From positions 1 to 36,387 of the forward strand of contig BOJX01000023.1 of NCBI GenBank assembly GCA_016860685.1: a DNA stretch of 36,387 nt. The letters are read 5' to 3'. This DNA is from Planctomycetota bacterium. Lineage in GTDB: Bacteria > Planctomycetota > Phycisphaerae > UBA1845. Positions within the stretch are counted from its first letter, which is position 1; the number at the start of each line of letters is the position of its first letter. Below are positions 1-7,967 of the stretch, one piece after another. The notes under the pieces were generated by a model, which saw only the letters and a program-made list of their open reading frames with translations, was not told where the DNA came from and made no database searches. The position numbers and the translations under genes were made by a program.

Positions 1-73
1 ACGCCAGGCCATCCCGCCGGGGAGGAACAACCCGCACGATCAATGATCCCAGGTGTTTCTCAAATCGGGTGGG

Positions 74-150
74 GATGAACTCGCATGCTCACGCGGAGTA
101 CCGCGAGGCCATGCCACCCCGCCACCCCACCGCGAGAGCATGCCACCCGG
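74..150. repeat. Dispersed palindromic repeat, copy 1 (expanded)
   Basis: Bases 74-107 match 17313-17346 exactly, and 131-150 match the end of that second copy. The core is a left arm (84-96, catgctcacgcgg), a loop AGTA (97-100) and a right arm starting at 101. In this copy the right arm is duplicated with an insert of short CCACCCC-rich units (108-130), so the hairpin is imperfect here. It lies just downstream of the minus-strand pilT-like gene. The structure suggests a REP-like element, but no mobility gene is present. Confidence 0.7.
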
Positions 151-209
151 TTGCGGGGTGCAGCTTGAATTAGGGATTGTGCCGCGGGCGGCGGGAATCC
201 CCTGCGGCG

Positions 210-1331
210 TCAGCGGGCGCCGAGGCGGCTGCCCAGCGCGTCGGGATCCTTGGCGAAGCGCAGCGCCGTCTGCGGCGTGATGCGCCCGGTGCGCACGAGG
301 TGTTCGAGATGGTCGTCCAGCGACATCATGCCGTCGCGCTTGCCGGTCTGAATCGCCGACTCGATCGAGTCGATTTTTCCGAAACGGATGCCGATGCGCA
401 CGGGGTTGTTGACGTGCATGATCTCCAGTGCGAGGACGCGCTTCTGCCCCTCCACAACGCCGGGCAGCAGGTGCTGACTGAGCACCGCGCGGAGGCTGAG
501 CGAAAGCTGGACGCGCACGTCGTCATGCACGTCGTGCGGGAACAGATCGACGAAGCGCGTGATCGCGCCCTTCGCGTCGCGGGTGTGCATCGTGGTCAGG
601 ATCAGGTGCCCCGTCTCCGCCGCCGACAGCGCCATCGCCGCCGTCTCGCTGTCGCGGATCTCGCCGATGAGGATGACGTTCGGATCCTGCCGCAGGCCGT
701 ACTTCAGCCCGTCGTAGAACGAGTCCACGTCGCGCCCGACTTCGCGCTGGCTGATGATGGTGCTCGACATCTTCGGGTGAACGTATTCGATGGGCTCCTC
801 GATGGTGATGATGCGCGTGCCGCCCTCGCGGTTGAGCAGGTCGATCATCGCCGCCAGCGTGGTCGTCTTGCCCGAACCGGTGACGCCGGTGACGAAGACC
901 AGCCCGTTGGGGAAATGCACGAGCTTCTCCGCCAGCCCCTGCGGGAAGCCCATCCAGTCGAACGTCGGGATTTCGTTGGGCACATGGCGCAGGCAAAGCC
1001 CCAGCTCGCCCGCCGCGTAGAAGACGTTCGCCCGGAAACGCACCGGCTTGCCGCCGTGTTCGATCTCGACCGAGGCGTCGAGATCCTTGTGCGACTCGAT
1101 CCGCGCGACCAGTGACGCGGGCAGCACAGCCTTGACCATCTCGCGGACGTCGTGTCCGTCGAGCACGTCCTCGTTCGCGCGGGTGAGCTTGCCGTGAACG
1201 CGGAAGGTGACGGGGTACCCGGCGACGATATGCACGTCGGAGGCCTCCGCCTCCGCCGCCGCATGAAGCAGGGCGAACATCCGCTCGCCACCCGGTCCGC
1301 TTGACGATTTCATCGGTCTGCCCGCGATCAT
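210..1331 (-). CDS. pilT: PilT-like twitching motility ATPase
   Basis: This is a 373-residue protein of the type II/IV secretion ATPase family, PilT branch, which powers retraction of type IV pili from the cytoplasmic face of the inner membrane. The Walker A loop GVTGSGKTTT is at about residues 149-158. An IEEPIEYVH Asp-box region follows, then GEIRDSETA (Walker B) and the histidine-box region LTTMHTRDA. The N-terminal part (about 20-115) has the PAS-like fold sequence typical of PilT. Length fits the family (about 340-380). The start is uncertain: ATG at 1331 or the internal ATG at 1313, and the first residues look nonconserved. No other pilus genes are in the window, so PilT could serve motility or another pilus function. 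The neighbour upstream on the same strand is a separate MlaE-like gene. Confidence 0.9.
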   Translation of the reverse strand: MIAGRPMKSSSGPGGERMFALLHAAAEAEASDVHIVAGYPVTFRVHGKLTRANEDVLDGHDVREMVKAVLPASLVARIESHKDLDASVEIEHGGKPVRFRANVFYAAGELGLCLRHVPNEIPTFDWMGFPQGLAEKLVHFPNGLVFVTGVTGSGKTTTLAAMIDLLNREGGTRIITIEEPIEYVHPKMSSTIISQREVGRDVDSFYDGLKYGLRQDPNVILIGEIRDSETAAMALSAAETGHLILTTMHTRDAKGAITRFVDLFPHDVHDDVRVQLSLSLRAVLSQHLLPGVVEGQKRVLALEIMHVNNPVRIGIRFGKIDSIESAIQTGKRDGMMSLDDHLEHLVRTGRITPQTALRFAKDPDALGSRLGAR

Positions 1332-1479
1332 ACGGGATTGTACCCGCGACGGTGACGGCGGACGCGGCAGGTGAATAACAGCCGAGGCGGGGGGTTCACG
1401 GTCCTGGCGGGTGGGCGCGCCGAAGGATGCGGCATAGGCGTGGCCGGGTCTTGCGTGCTGATACGGACGTGCCTTGGCA

Positions 1480-2433
1480 TCAGATCAGCGAGCGGAATCC
1501 CCAGATCGTTTTGTAGAGGCCTTGCATGAGGGTGGCGATGAAGAAGTCGGAGGCGAGGATGGCGATGAAGCTGACGACGAAGGCTTCAGTGCAGGCGCGG
1601 CCGACGCCTTCGGCGCCGGGTCGGCAGGTGAAGCCCTTGTAGCAGGCGATCAGTCCGATGGCGCCGCCGAAAATGATGCTCTTGATCAGCCCCGTGGCGA
1701 CGTCCCACCATTCGACGGCGTCGGCGATGAAGAACCAGTAAGGCTCGGAGGGAATGCCCTTAAGCCCGACGGCGATGGCCCACCCGGCGATGGAGCCGAT
1801 CAGGTCGCAGAAGAAGGTCAGCAGGGGGGAGAGGAGAAGGCACGCGAGGAACCTCGGCAGCACGAGGTGGCGGATCGGGTCCACGCCCATCACCCGCAAA
1901 GCGTCGATCTGCTCGGTGACGTGCATCGTGCCCAGTTCGGCGGTGAGCGCCCCGCCGATGCGCCCGGCGAGCATGACGCCCGCCAGCACCGGACCCAGCT
2001 CCTTGACCAGCGACAGGGTGACGAGGACGCCCATCCGTTCCTCGAAACCGGCGGCCTTGAGCTGATCGTAGCTTTGCACCGCGAGGACAAGCCCGACGAA
2101 CATGCCGGTGATGAGAATGACCGGAAGGGTGCGGTTGCCCACTTCGTAAAAGAGGGGCATGGCGCGGCCCCAGGTGCGCCAGCGCGGCAGATCGGGCAGC
2201 AGCCAGACCGCCATGTGCCAGGCGAAGACCCAGAACTGCCCGAAGGCGCCCAGGGAAGTCATGACTTGTGACCCGACGAAGCTGAACACTTGGATCGCGT
2301 CACCCCCGAGCCCGCGCGGTGCGTTCGCTGCGGATTGCGCTCGTATGACAAAGTCCCCCGCCCCGGCCGTCCCGCGCGCCGACGCGCGGGCGGGGCACGT
2401 TGCAAGGGCAACAGTAGAACTCCCCGCGAGCAT
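1480..2433 (-). CDS. MlaE-family ABC permease (lipid transport)
   Basis: The protein is a permease of the MlaE/YrbE (DUF140) family, which with an MlaF ATPase and MCE-domain proteins moves phospholipids between inner and outer membranes. The signature core runs from about residue 75: several hydrophobic segments, then LVKELGPVLAGVMLAGRIGG, AELGTM and EQIDALRVMGVDP, all hallmark stretches of the family. The open frame gives 317 residues, longer than the usual 250-270. The first 45 or so residues are Ala/Arg-rich and unlike the family, so the true start is probably internal, for example GTG near 2289 or ATG at 2262. No MlaF ATPase or MCE protein gene is adjacent, which is unusual because these normally form one operon. 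Confidence 0.85.
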   Translation of the reverse strand: MLAGSSTVALATCPARASARGTAGAGDFVIRAQSAANAPRGLGGDAIQVFSFVGSQVMTSLGAFGQFWVFAWHMAVWLLPDLPRWRTWGRAMPLFYEVGNRTLPVILITGMFVGLVLAVQSYDQLKAAGFEERMGVLVTLSLVKELGPVLAGVMLAGRIGGALTAELGTMHVTEQIDALRVMGVDPIRHLVLPRFLACLLLSPLLTFFCDLIGSIAGWAIAVGLKGIPSEPYWFFIADAVEWWDVATGLIKSIIFGGAIGLIACYKGFTCRPGAEGVGRACTEAFVVSFIAILASDFFIATLMQGLYKTIWGFRSLI

Positions 2434-2487
2434 CCGTCAACCCGGGAACGGCGCGGCAGACCGCTGCCGCGGCGCTCGTTGCATCTG

Positions 2488-2533
2488 AAAAGGAGCACGG
2501 TCAGGGGCGGCTTGCGCCGTTCCTGACCGTGCT
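2488..2533 (-). terminator. Intrinsic terminator after the GT2 gene
   Basis: A perfect 12-bp inverted repeat (2494-2505 with 2522-2533, arms agcacggtcagg/cctgaccgtgct) encloses a loop with a further GGCG/CGCC pairing. On the minus strand it is followed by CCTTTT. It lies 115 bases past the stop of the minus-strand glycosyltransferase gene and 55 bases before the ATG of the MlaE-like frame, so it should separate the two transcripts. Confidence 0.75.
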
Positions 2534-2648
2534 ACGGAGAAGAGGAGGATCGTTCAGATTTGTTCAGAGGAGTCTGCTTCGCCCGTCGAAGGAAGTCCTG
2601 TTTCGGTGATGTCCTATCTCGGATGCCGCCCTGACGTCCGGTGTTGCC

Positions 2649-3407
2649 TCAGGTTTGCGCGATAGCGGCGGCGGGCGCCGCGGGGCGGGTTTTTACGGCG
2701 CCGGTGCTGAGAATGTGCTTCCGCAGTGCGAAAAGCTCCTTGAACGCCTTGAGAATGACCTTCAGATTCGCGCCGGTCTGGTGGCCTGCGGTGCGCGGGT
2801 AGTGATGCACGCCGACCTGCCCGATGCGGTAGCCGAGGCGCGTCGCCTTGGCGAGGATTTCGGTGTCGATGAGCGCGCCCTTCGATCGCATCTCGATCTC
2901 GTCGAAAAGGGTGCGCGGATACAGCTTGAAGGCGCAGTCGATGTCGCGGATTCTCATGCCGAACATCAGGTTGACGAGCGTGGTCCAGCAGAAGGCGTTG
3001 AACTTCCGCATCGCCGGATCCTGCCGGTTGAGGCGGTAGGCGCTGACGATGTCGAACTTGCGGGCGAGCGGCAGGACGGTTTCCAGCTCCTGAAAGTCGA
3101 ACTGCCCGTCGCCGTCGGTGTAGAAGACCCAGTCCTTGCGGGCTTCGCGGAACCCGCGCTGCAGCGCGCCGCCGTAGCCCTGGTTCGGGCGGTTGTGGAC
3201 GGCGCGGACGCGCTCATGTTCGCAGGCGAGGCGCTCGGCGATGTTCCCGGTTCGGTCGCGGCTGCCGTCGTTGACGATGATGATCTCGTAATCATCGACG
3301 AGCCGGTCGCAGGCCATCAAGGCCGCCAGGGTGACGCGCTCCACGTTGGCTTCCTCGTTGTAACACGGGAAGAAGACGCTCAAGCTCGGGAAACCGCCTT
3401 TGCTCAT
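2649..3407 (-). CDS. Family 2 glycosyltransferase (dolichol-phosphate-mannose synthase-like)
   Basis: This 252-residue GT-A fold enzyme would transfer a sugar from a nucleotide or polyprenyl donor. It shows the family start SVFFPCYNEEANV, the nucleotide-binding VNDGSRDRT, NQGYGGALQRGF, and the metal-binding DGDGQFDF segment. It lacks the C-terminal membrane helices of the larger undecaprenyl-phosphate transferases, so it is probably a soluble or peripheral enzyme of polyprenol-phosphate sugar synthesis. The start is set at ATG 3407 because AAAGGAGC lies just upstream on the minus strand; the open frame extends further but the extra residues are low complexity. It stands alone, with a long gene-free stretch upstream and a terminator downstream. 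Confidence 0.88.
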   Translation of the reverse strand: MSKGGFPSLSVFFPCYNEEANVERVTLAALMACDRLVDDYEIIIVNDGSRDRTGNIAERLACEHERVRAVHNRPNQGYGGALQRGFREARKDWVFYTDGDGQFDFQELETVLPLARKFDIVSAYRLNRQDPAMRKFNAFCWTTLVNLMFGMRIRDIDCAFKLYPRTLFDEIEMRSKGALIDTEILAKATRLGYRIGQVGVHHYPRTAGHQTGANLKVILKAFKELFALRKHILSTGAVKTRPAAPAAAIAQT

Positions 3408-4081
3408 GTGTTTTCGCTCCTTTGCGGACCGGACGGTTGACGTTGATCGTCCGGTCATGTCCTGCTCAAGAAGTTCAGATTTCTTTTGTGCCAGCGATCG
3501 GCAAGAAGAACGTTTCCTGACGGTCGCGGCTCGGTTTTTCGGCGTCGCCTCACGGCGATGACGACCGGAGTCGCTTTCACGGTCGCACAGCGGCGAAGGA
3601 GCCGGCCAGTCGATCCGGCGCGGGCAGAGCACTGCCCCCCGTTATCTGTCCCGCGCGCCCTTGCGGGCCGATGAATCTCGTGGCGCGGCTCCTTCGCTTC
3701 TGCCGTGCAGGCGGTCTTTCGCGTGCCCTCGACAGGCTCCGCCCCCCGGCGCTGTGCCAACCCTGAAAACTTCAGCGACCGGTCCGCTTCCGGTTCCTGC
3801 CGGTTTCGGTCCCTCTCCGGATCGCCCGTCCGAACCCCCGTGGGTCCGGGTCGTGTTGGTGGCATTTGAGCAAGGCGCGTGCCAGGGGACGGGATTGCCG
3901 AAACCACGGTTTTTCGCTTGGAGGACAGGCTCTTCAGGGTCCGCCGCTACATCAAAGCCTTACCGTCACGGTGGTGCGCGACCAAGGTCGCAACCGGTGT
4001 GACGCTACACACAGCGGGTCAGACGCCTTCCGAAGATATTGTGGCTTGCACAACCGGCGACGGGTGTTCGAGAATGCCGGA
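3408..4081. other. Gene-free stretch with inverted repeat
   Basis: No convincing gene is visible in these roughly 670 bases. Open frames on both strands are rich in Arg, Pro and Ser and show no family motif. A 12-base inverted repeat (gcgaaggagccg near 3592 and cggctccttcgc near 3686) brackets about 85 bases that contain smaller GC-rich hairpins. This could be a structured transcript leader or small RNA, or just GC-rich DNA. It must also contain the promoter for the minus-strand glycosyltransferase and the plus-strand zinc-ribbon gene. Confidence 0.4.
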
Positions 4082-4648
4082 ATGACATCGCCGAACCTTG
4101 ATCCGCATCAGGATGAGCCGCACGAGGAAAGCTCGATGGCGCCGGTTCGTGCGGGATTCGGATTGACCTCCGCGACGCTGCGGGGGCTGCCGGAGCTGGA
4201 GTATTTCGAGTCGCCGCAGCAGCGCGAGGCGGCGCTTCGGGAGATCGAGGCCGAGGCGTCGAATCCGAAGTCCTTTGATTTCTGGTTCGGGGTGATGCTG
4301 ACGGCCGGCGCTCCGATCCTGACGTTTTTTCTCTCGCGCATATTTCTTCGGCGGGTGATTTCGCTGCTGGGGGTGACGGGGCTGGACCGGGTGGTGGAGA
4401 TTCTGCTGGTGGTGGGGGTGGCGTGGGTGACGGTGCGGTCGCTGCACCGTCGGGGGCTGATTTCGTCGGTGCGGGAGAAGCTGATCGCGCGCGGGATCGC
4501 GGTCTGTCGGGGATGCGGTTACCTGCTGCGCGGGTTGGAACCGGGGTCGGGAAGGTGCCCGGAATGCGGTCGCCGGTTCGAGGAGGATGTCGAGAGGATT
4601 CTTCGCGAGGGGAACCGAGGGCGTGAAAGCGGCGGCGCGACCGGCTGA
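4082..4648 (+). CDS. Zinc-ribbon membrane protein, unknown function
   Basis: A 188-residue protein of unknown function. The N-terminal half is hydrophilic with an acidic stretch. Two hydrophobic segments follow at roughly 80-100 and 105-125, then a C-terminal zinc ribbon with CRGCGYLLRGL and CPECGRRFEED (two CxxC pairs 16 residues apart). This ribbon with the YxLRGL and RCPECG words is very common in proteins of Planctomycetota, where it is joined to many different membrane segments. The start is placed at ATG 4082; the longer open frame upstream looks noncoding. Two membrane spans with a cytoplasmic ribbon suggest a regulatory or structural role, but nothing more specific can be claimed. Confidence 0.75.
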   Translation: MTSPNLDPHQDEPHEESSMAPVRAGFGLTSATLRGLPELEYFESPQQREAALREIEAEASNPKSFDFWFGVMLTAGAPILTFFLSRIFLRRVISLLGVTGLDRVVEILLVVGVAWVTVRSLHRRGLISSVREKLIARGIAVCRGCGYLLRGLEPGSGRCPECGRRFEEDVERILREGNRGRESGGATG

Positions 4649-4789
4649 CGCGCGGCGCGGCGTCCACCGGGGGCGCGTCGCGGAAGTCTTGGGCGCCGCA
4701 TGCGGGCGTCAACTCGCGAAAAACGGGCGACGCCGGCGCACGTGCGTCCGAAACGAGCGAATATTTTCGGCTGAAGAGGGGCGGAAAGT

Positions 4790-4818
4790 TAAAGTGGCGG
4801 GTCAAGCGTTCCGATGCC
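4790..4818 (+). promoter_or_regulatory. Possible sigma-28-like promoter
   Basis: The stretch TAAAGTGG, 12 bases, then TCCGATGCC resembles the flagellar sigma-28 consensus (TAAA ... GCCGATAA) with one base altered spacing. It lies 55 bases before the start of the small cysteine-rich protein. The match is partial, so this is a candidate only. Confidence 0.3.
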
Positions 4819-4872
4819 AAGCGCATTCGATCGCGCGATCGAGTGAAAGACAGTTCAATTTGGAGAGTTTGC

Positions 4873-5310
4873 ATGGCCAGTGGAACGTATCGTCGCAGCA
4901 CGTGGGGTTCGAACCGTGGTTCGCGTAACACGGGGACGACCGGGAATTGCGCGCCGGGTTACAAGAACTGTTACTCGACGTTCAACAACAAGATCAACGC
5001 TTATCGGACGCTCGCCAACCAGACGACCGGCAGCGCCACGTACAAGCGCCCGTCGCCGACGCAGTTGACCAGCTTCGCCAACTGGGTCAACAAGGGTTGC
5101 AACGTGTATTGCGTGAGCCCGACGCAGATCTCGCGCTACGCGACGCGCAGCTCGAACTTCAATCCGAACAGCATCAGCAGCGTCAAGACGACGCTGTGCA
5201 ACAAGTTCGGGCGCAACACGATCAAGGCGGTCTGCCGCGACAAGCAGGGCAACTTCCTGATCTGCTGCTCGCCGACGAGCAAGGGCAAGCCGTTCTGCTT
5301 CCCGTGCTAG
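4873..5310 (+). CDS. Small basic cysteine-rich protein, unknown
   Basis: This 145-residue protein matches no family I recognise. It begins with a Ser/Gly/Arg/Thr-rich tract (about residues 1-25), continues with a Tyr/Asn/Thr/Ser-rich middle that includes FANWVNKGCNVYC, and ends in a Cys-dense tail (VCRDKQGNFLICC then CFPC). About ten cysteines are present, mostly in pairs or near pairs, which suggests disulfides or metal binding. There is no signal peptide or membrane segment. The start is ATG 4873 with GGAGAG seven bases ahead. It is monocistronic: its own possible promoter upstream and a textbook terminator 34 bases after the stop. Low-complexity, cysteine-rich and free-standing, it may be a structural or surface protein, but that is a guess. 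Confidence 0.75.
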   Translation: MASGTYRRSTWGSNRGSRNTGTTGNCAPGYKNCYSTFNNKINAYRTLANQTTGSATYKRPSPTQLTSFANWVNKGCNVYCVSPTQISRYATRSSNFNPNSISSVKTTLCNKFGRNTIKAVCRDKQGNFLICCSPTSKGKPFCFPC

Positions 5311-5343
5311 GCGGGGCAGGCTGAAACGCGCTGCTGAACGACG

Positions 5344-5374
5344 CGGCGGTCCGGGAGGGACCGCCGTTTTTCTT
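5344..5374 (+). terminator. Intrinsic terminator of the cysteine-rich protein gene
   Basis: A perfect 9-bp stem (cggcggtcc 5344-5352, ggaccgccg 5358-5366) with a five-base loop is followed directly by TTTTTCTT. It lies 34 bases after the stop codon on the same strand. Confidence 0.92.
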
Positions 5375-5407
5375 GGGCTGAGGCTTCGGCGCGTCGACAC
5401 CGGAAGG

Positions 5408-6043
5408 CTACCGAGCTTCCGGCGCGGTCCCGGCGCGGCGACGAGGCTTGCGCCGCTCCTCCTCCCACTCCCGCAGGATAAGACGTCCCACGTGGCGGCG
5501 GATGAGGATGTGCGGAGGAAGGTGGGTCTCGCGGCAGACGCCCGGCGGAGCGTCGATTCCGAAGACGATGATCGTCTCGCCGGCGACGCGCGCCCGGGTG
5601 ACGGCGTAGATTTCCTCGCCGACCGCAAATGCGGCGAGGATCTCGACGGACTCGATGGCGGCGCCGGGCGCAAGGCGCGCCAGGAACTCCTGGAACCAGG
5701 CTTCAGCGTTCGCCGGGACGCGATCCCGGGGAAGCTGCGACACCTCGATCACCAGCATGAATCGCGTTCCGAGGTGGAGGCAATACATATCCTGTGCGTC
5801 CAGACCGCAGTCGGGGTAGTAGTTGGGCTGCGTTCGCCCGGCGGCGACCCAGAACCGGCGTAGTTCGCCGCCGTCGGGAGCGGCGGTGAAGCGAAAAAGG
5901 GTCGTCGCGCCCTCGCCCTCGAGCGGCTCACCGTCAAACTGCGCGACGTGCTCCAGGGCAGCGGGCGCGCGGTCACCGAACTGTCCGGCGAGATAGGTGC
6001 GGGCCTGAACGAGCGGATCGTCATGTGCGTCTTCGGGTTTCAC
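5408..6043 (-). CDS. Hypothetical protein
   Basis: A 211-residue soluble protein that I do not recognise. It has a mixed alpha/beta composition, a GLDAQDMYCLHLGTRF segment in the middle and a strongly basic C-terminal tail (EEERRKPRRRAG). No signal peptide, membrane segment or catalytic motif is visible. The start is a GTG at 6043. Its start lies only eight bases after the stop of the membrane glycosyltransferase upstream on the same strand, so the two are almost certainly co-transcribed. The basic tail could contact membrane or nucleic acid, which is only a guess. Confidence 0.7.
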   Translation of the reverse strand: MKPEDAHDDPLVQARTYLAGQFGDRAPAALEHVAQFDGEPLEGEGATTLFRFTAAPDGGELRRFWVAAGRTQPNYYPDCGLDAQDMYCLHLGTRFMLVIEVSQLPRDRVPANAEAWFQEFLARLAPGAAIESVEILAAFAVGEEIYAVTRARVAGETIIVFGIDAPPGVCRETHLPPHILIRRHVGRLILREWEEERRKPRRRAGTAPEAR

Positions 6044-6051
6044 GGCGCTTC

Positions 6052-7851
6052 TTACGGCGTTAAGGCGTCCGGGATGATCAATGCCCGCATTCGTGAGTAA
6101 TACTCGCTCGATCGCCGCAGGGCGAGTCCGAAACGGACGTCGCCGAGATGCTCTCGGTCGAAAATGTCGTATTCGGATCGGAACCGCTCGCTGTCGCGCA
6201 ATGCGGCGTTGAGAGAGGCGTAATCGGGATGCGGGAGGTAGATCAGGTCCGGGGCGTCGCGCTCGATCATCGCGTTCATGTCGAAGCCGTGCAGAAGGAG
6301 CCGCGCGTCATTGAGGCCGGAAAGGTCGACGATCCGCTTGCCGGGATTGAGAGCGGCGACGTGGCCGACTTCGGTGGTGGCGATGACCAGGTCGTCGGGC
6401 AGATCGGAGAAGGCATCGAGGCGAAACCAGTACCGCGTCCACTTGGCGCGGTAGTTGGCGCGGACGTCGAAGCGGGCGGTCGTTCCTTGATCGGCGAGGC
6501 GTGCGATCATGTTCAAGGTGTCCCAGCCTCCCGGTCCGTCGGGACACAGCGGCGTCGGCAGGATCCGGGCGAGTGTCGCGGAGGGAAGGATCGCTCGCAC
6601 CGCGATCGCCAGGGCGAGGATGATGCCCGCGGTCGTCATGTGTTTGCGGTTGACGGCGGAGACGCCGCCGCCGATCGACACCGCGGCGGACTCGACGCCG
6701 CGGAACGCCAACCACGCCAGGGCGGGCAGCGCCGGCATGAAGAACCGCTGGTAGTAATGCATGATCGGAATAACGAAGAAGAGGTGGTACGTGAAGAAGG
6801 CGGCGACGCCGACAACAACGCCCAGGTCCAGCGGTCGCGTCCTCCGCCAGGACGAAAACAAGACGGCGAGGGCATACAAACCGGCGGGAACAAACAATAC
6901 GAGGTAACGCTGGGTAAACGCGGCGAACTCGTGCTTTGCCGCGCCGGTGTAAGCAGCGCGGACCGCCTCGTCGTAGACCCCGGCGCTTTTCGCGAAGAAC
7001 GAGAGCGGGACCGGCACCCCGAAGTAAACCCAGCAGGACGCGACGATCAGCATCAGCATCAACACCGCGATCGCCAGTTTGCGCCGCCCCTGCCGGCGAT
7101 GTCCGGGATCCGACGAACATAGGGCGCGAGCACCAGCGATCGCCAGCGGAAAAGGGAGCAGGTCCGGCCGCAGGAGAAAGATCAGCGGGGCCGCAAAAGC
7201 GGCAAGGATCGCCCACGACCCGCCCGTCTTTCGCGCCAAGGCGTCCAGAGCGAAGATCGCGCACGCCAGACCGAACACCGCGAAGGTGGTCTCCATCCCG
7301 GTGAACCCGTGCGTCAGCAGCAGGTGTTCGGTCAGGGGGCCTTGAAGAACGGCGATCCACATCGCCGCCAGTGCCCAGGATAGGGTGCGCGTCGGCCAGA
7401 CATGCCGCGCCGCAAGCTGAAGGAGAAGGATCGGGGTGAAAAACGCGGGAATGAAGCCCGCGAGCACCAGCGTCCGGAAGGGATCGCCCGGCGTGATCAC
7501 CCTCACCACCGTGACCCACGCCAGGTAGCCCAGCGACGTGAGACCGAACGTGGGAGGACCGCCCCGGTTCCAGCAGACGCCCTCTCCGTCGAGCAAGTGA
7601 TCCGCATAACGGACGTACATGTAAGCGTCATCGAGAATCTGATCGGGGAAGTCGCCCGGGGACAGAAAAAGGGGGACGGGGGTAAGCCCGATCAGGACGG
7701 CCAGCCCCGCGCCAACGAGGTACCACGCCCAGGCTGCGGCGGGGTATTTCAATTTGTGCGATTTCGGAGTATCTGAAGGCGGCGGCGCCTGAGCGGACGG
7801 GGCGGACTGACCGCGAAGGGCGTCGGGTTTAACAGGCGTCGGCGGCGTCAT
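6052..7851 (-). CDS. Membrane glycosyltransferase-like protein (GT-C type)
   Basis: A 599-residue polytopic membrane protein with about nine to eleven hydrophobic segments between residues 40 and 430 and a soluble C-terminal region. Between the first two membrane segments is DDAYMYVRYADHLLDGEGV followed by WNRGG and FGLTSLGYL. This fits the DDA(Y/F)...RYA..L..G.G....N pattern of GT-C polyprenyl-phosphate-sugar transferases such as AftB-like and related planctomycete proteins. The paired aspartates are the expected catalytic site facing the periplasm. The start is ATG 7851 with AAGGAC ahead of it; the frame extends further without a better start. It heads a two-gene minus-strand unit with the unknown 211-residue protein. 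The acceptor and donor cannot be told from sequence. Confidence 0.75.
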   Translation of the reverse strand: MTPPTPVKPDALRGQSAPSAQAPPPSDTPKSHKLKYPAAAWAWYLVGAGLAVLIGLTPVPLFLSPGDFPDQILDDAYMYVRYADHLLDGEGVCWNRGGPPTFGLTSLGYLAWVTVVRVITPGDPFRTLVLAGFIPAFFTPILLLQLAARHVWPTRTLSWALAAMWIAVLQGPLTEHLLLTHGFTGMETTFAVFGLACAIFALDALARKTGGSWAILAAFAAPLIFLLRPDLLPFPLAIAGARALCSSDPGHRRQGRRKLAIAVLMLMLIVASCWVYFGVPVPLSFFAKSAGVYDEAVRAAYTGAAKHEFAAFTQRYLVLFVPAGLYALAVLFSSWRRTRPLDLGVVVGVAAFFTYHLFFVIPIMHYYQRFFMPALPALAWLAFRGVESAAVSIGGGVSAVNRKHMTTAGIILALAIAVRAILPSATLARILPTPLCPDGPGGWDTLNMIARLADQGTTARFDVRANYRAKWTRYWFRLDAFSDLPDDLVIATTEVGHVAALNPGKRIVDLSGLNDARLLLHGFDMNAMIERDAPDLIYLPHPDYASLNAALRDSERFRSEYDIFDREHLGDVRFGLALRRSSEYYSRMRALIIPDALTP

Positions 7852-7967
7852 CGAAGGCAAAGTCCTTGAACATGTTCCGGTCGCCGGCGATTCCGAGCGG
7901 CATTGTCGTCGCGGGAGTCGCCCTGACAAGCCGGACCCCCGACCTCGCACGTCGAAAGGAACGCGGC

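Noticed and set aside
177-1115. Long plus-strand open frame opposite pilT
   Set aside because: It mirrors the real minus-strand gene; composition is Arg/Asp/His-heavy and shows no motif.
3455-3907. 150-codon minus-strand frame in the long gap
   Set aside because: Low-complexity Arg/Pro/Thr-rich composition, no ribosome site and no recognisable motif.
4900-4925. tRNA T-loop-like word ggttcgaacc
   Set aside because: It lies inside the coding frame of the cysteine-rich protein and no cloverleaf surrounds it.
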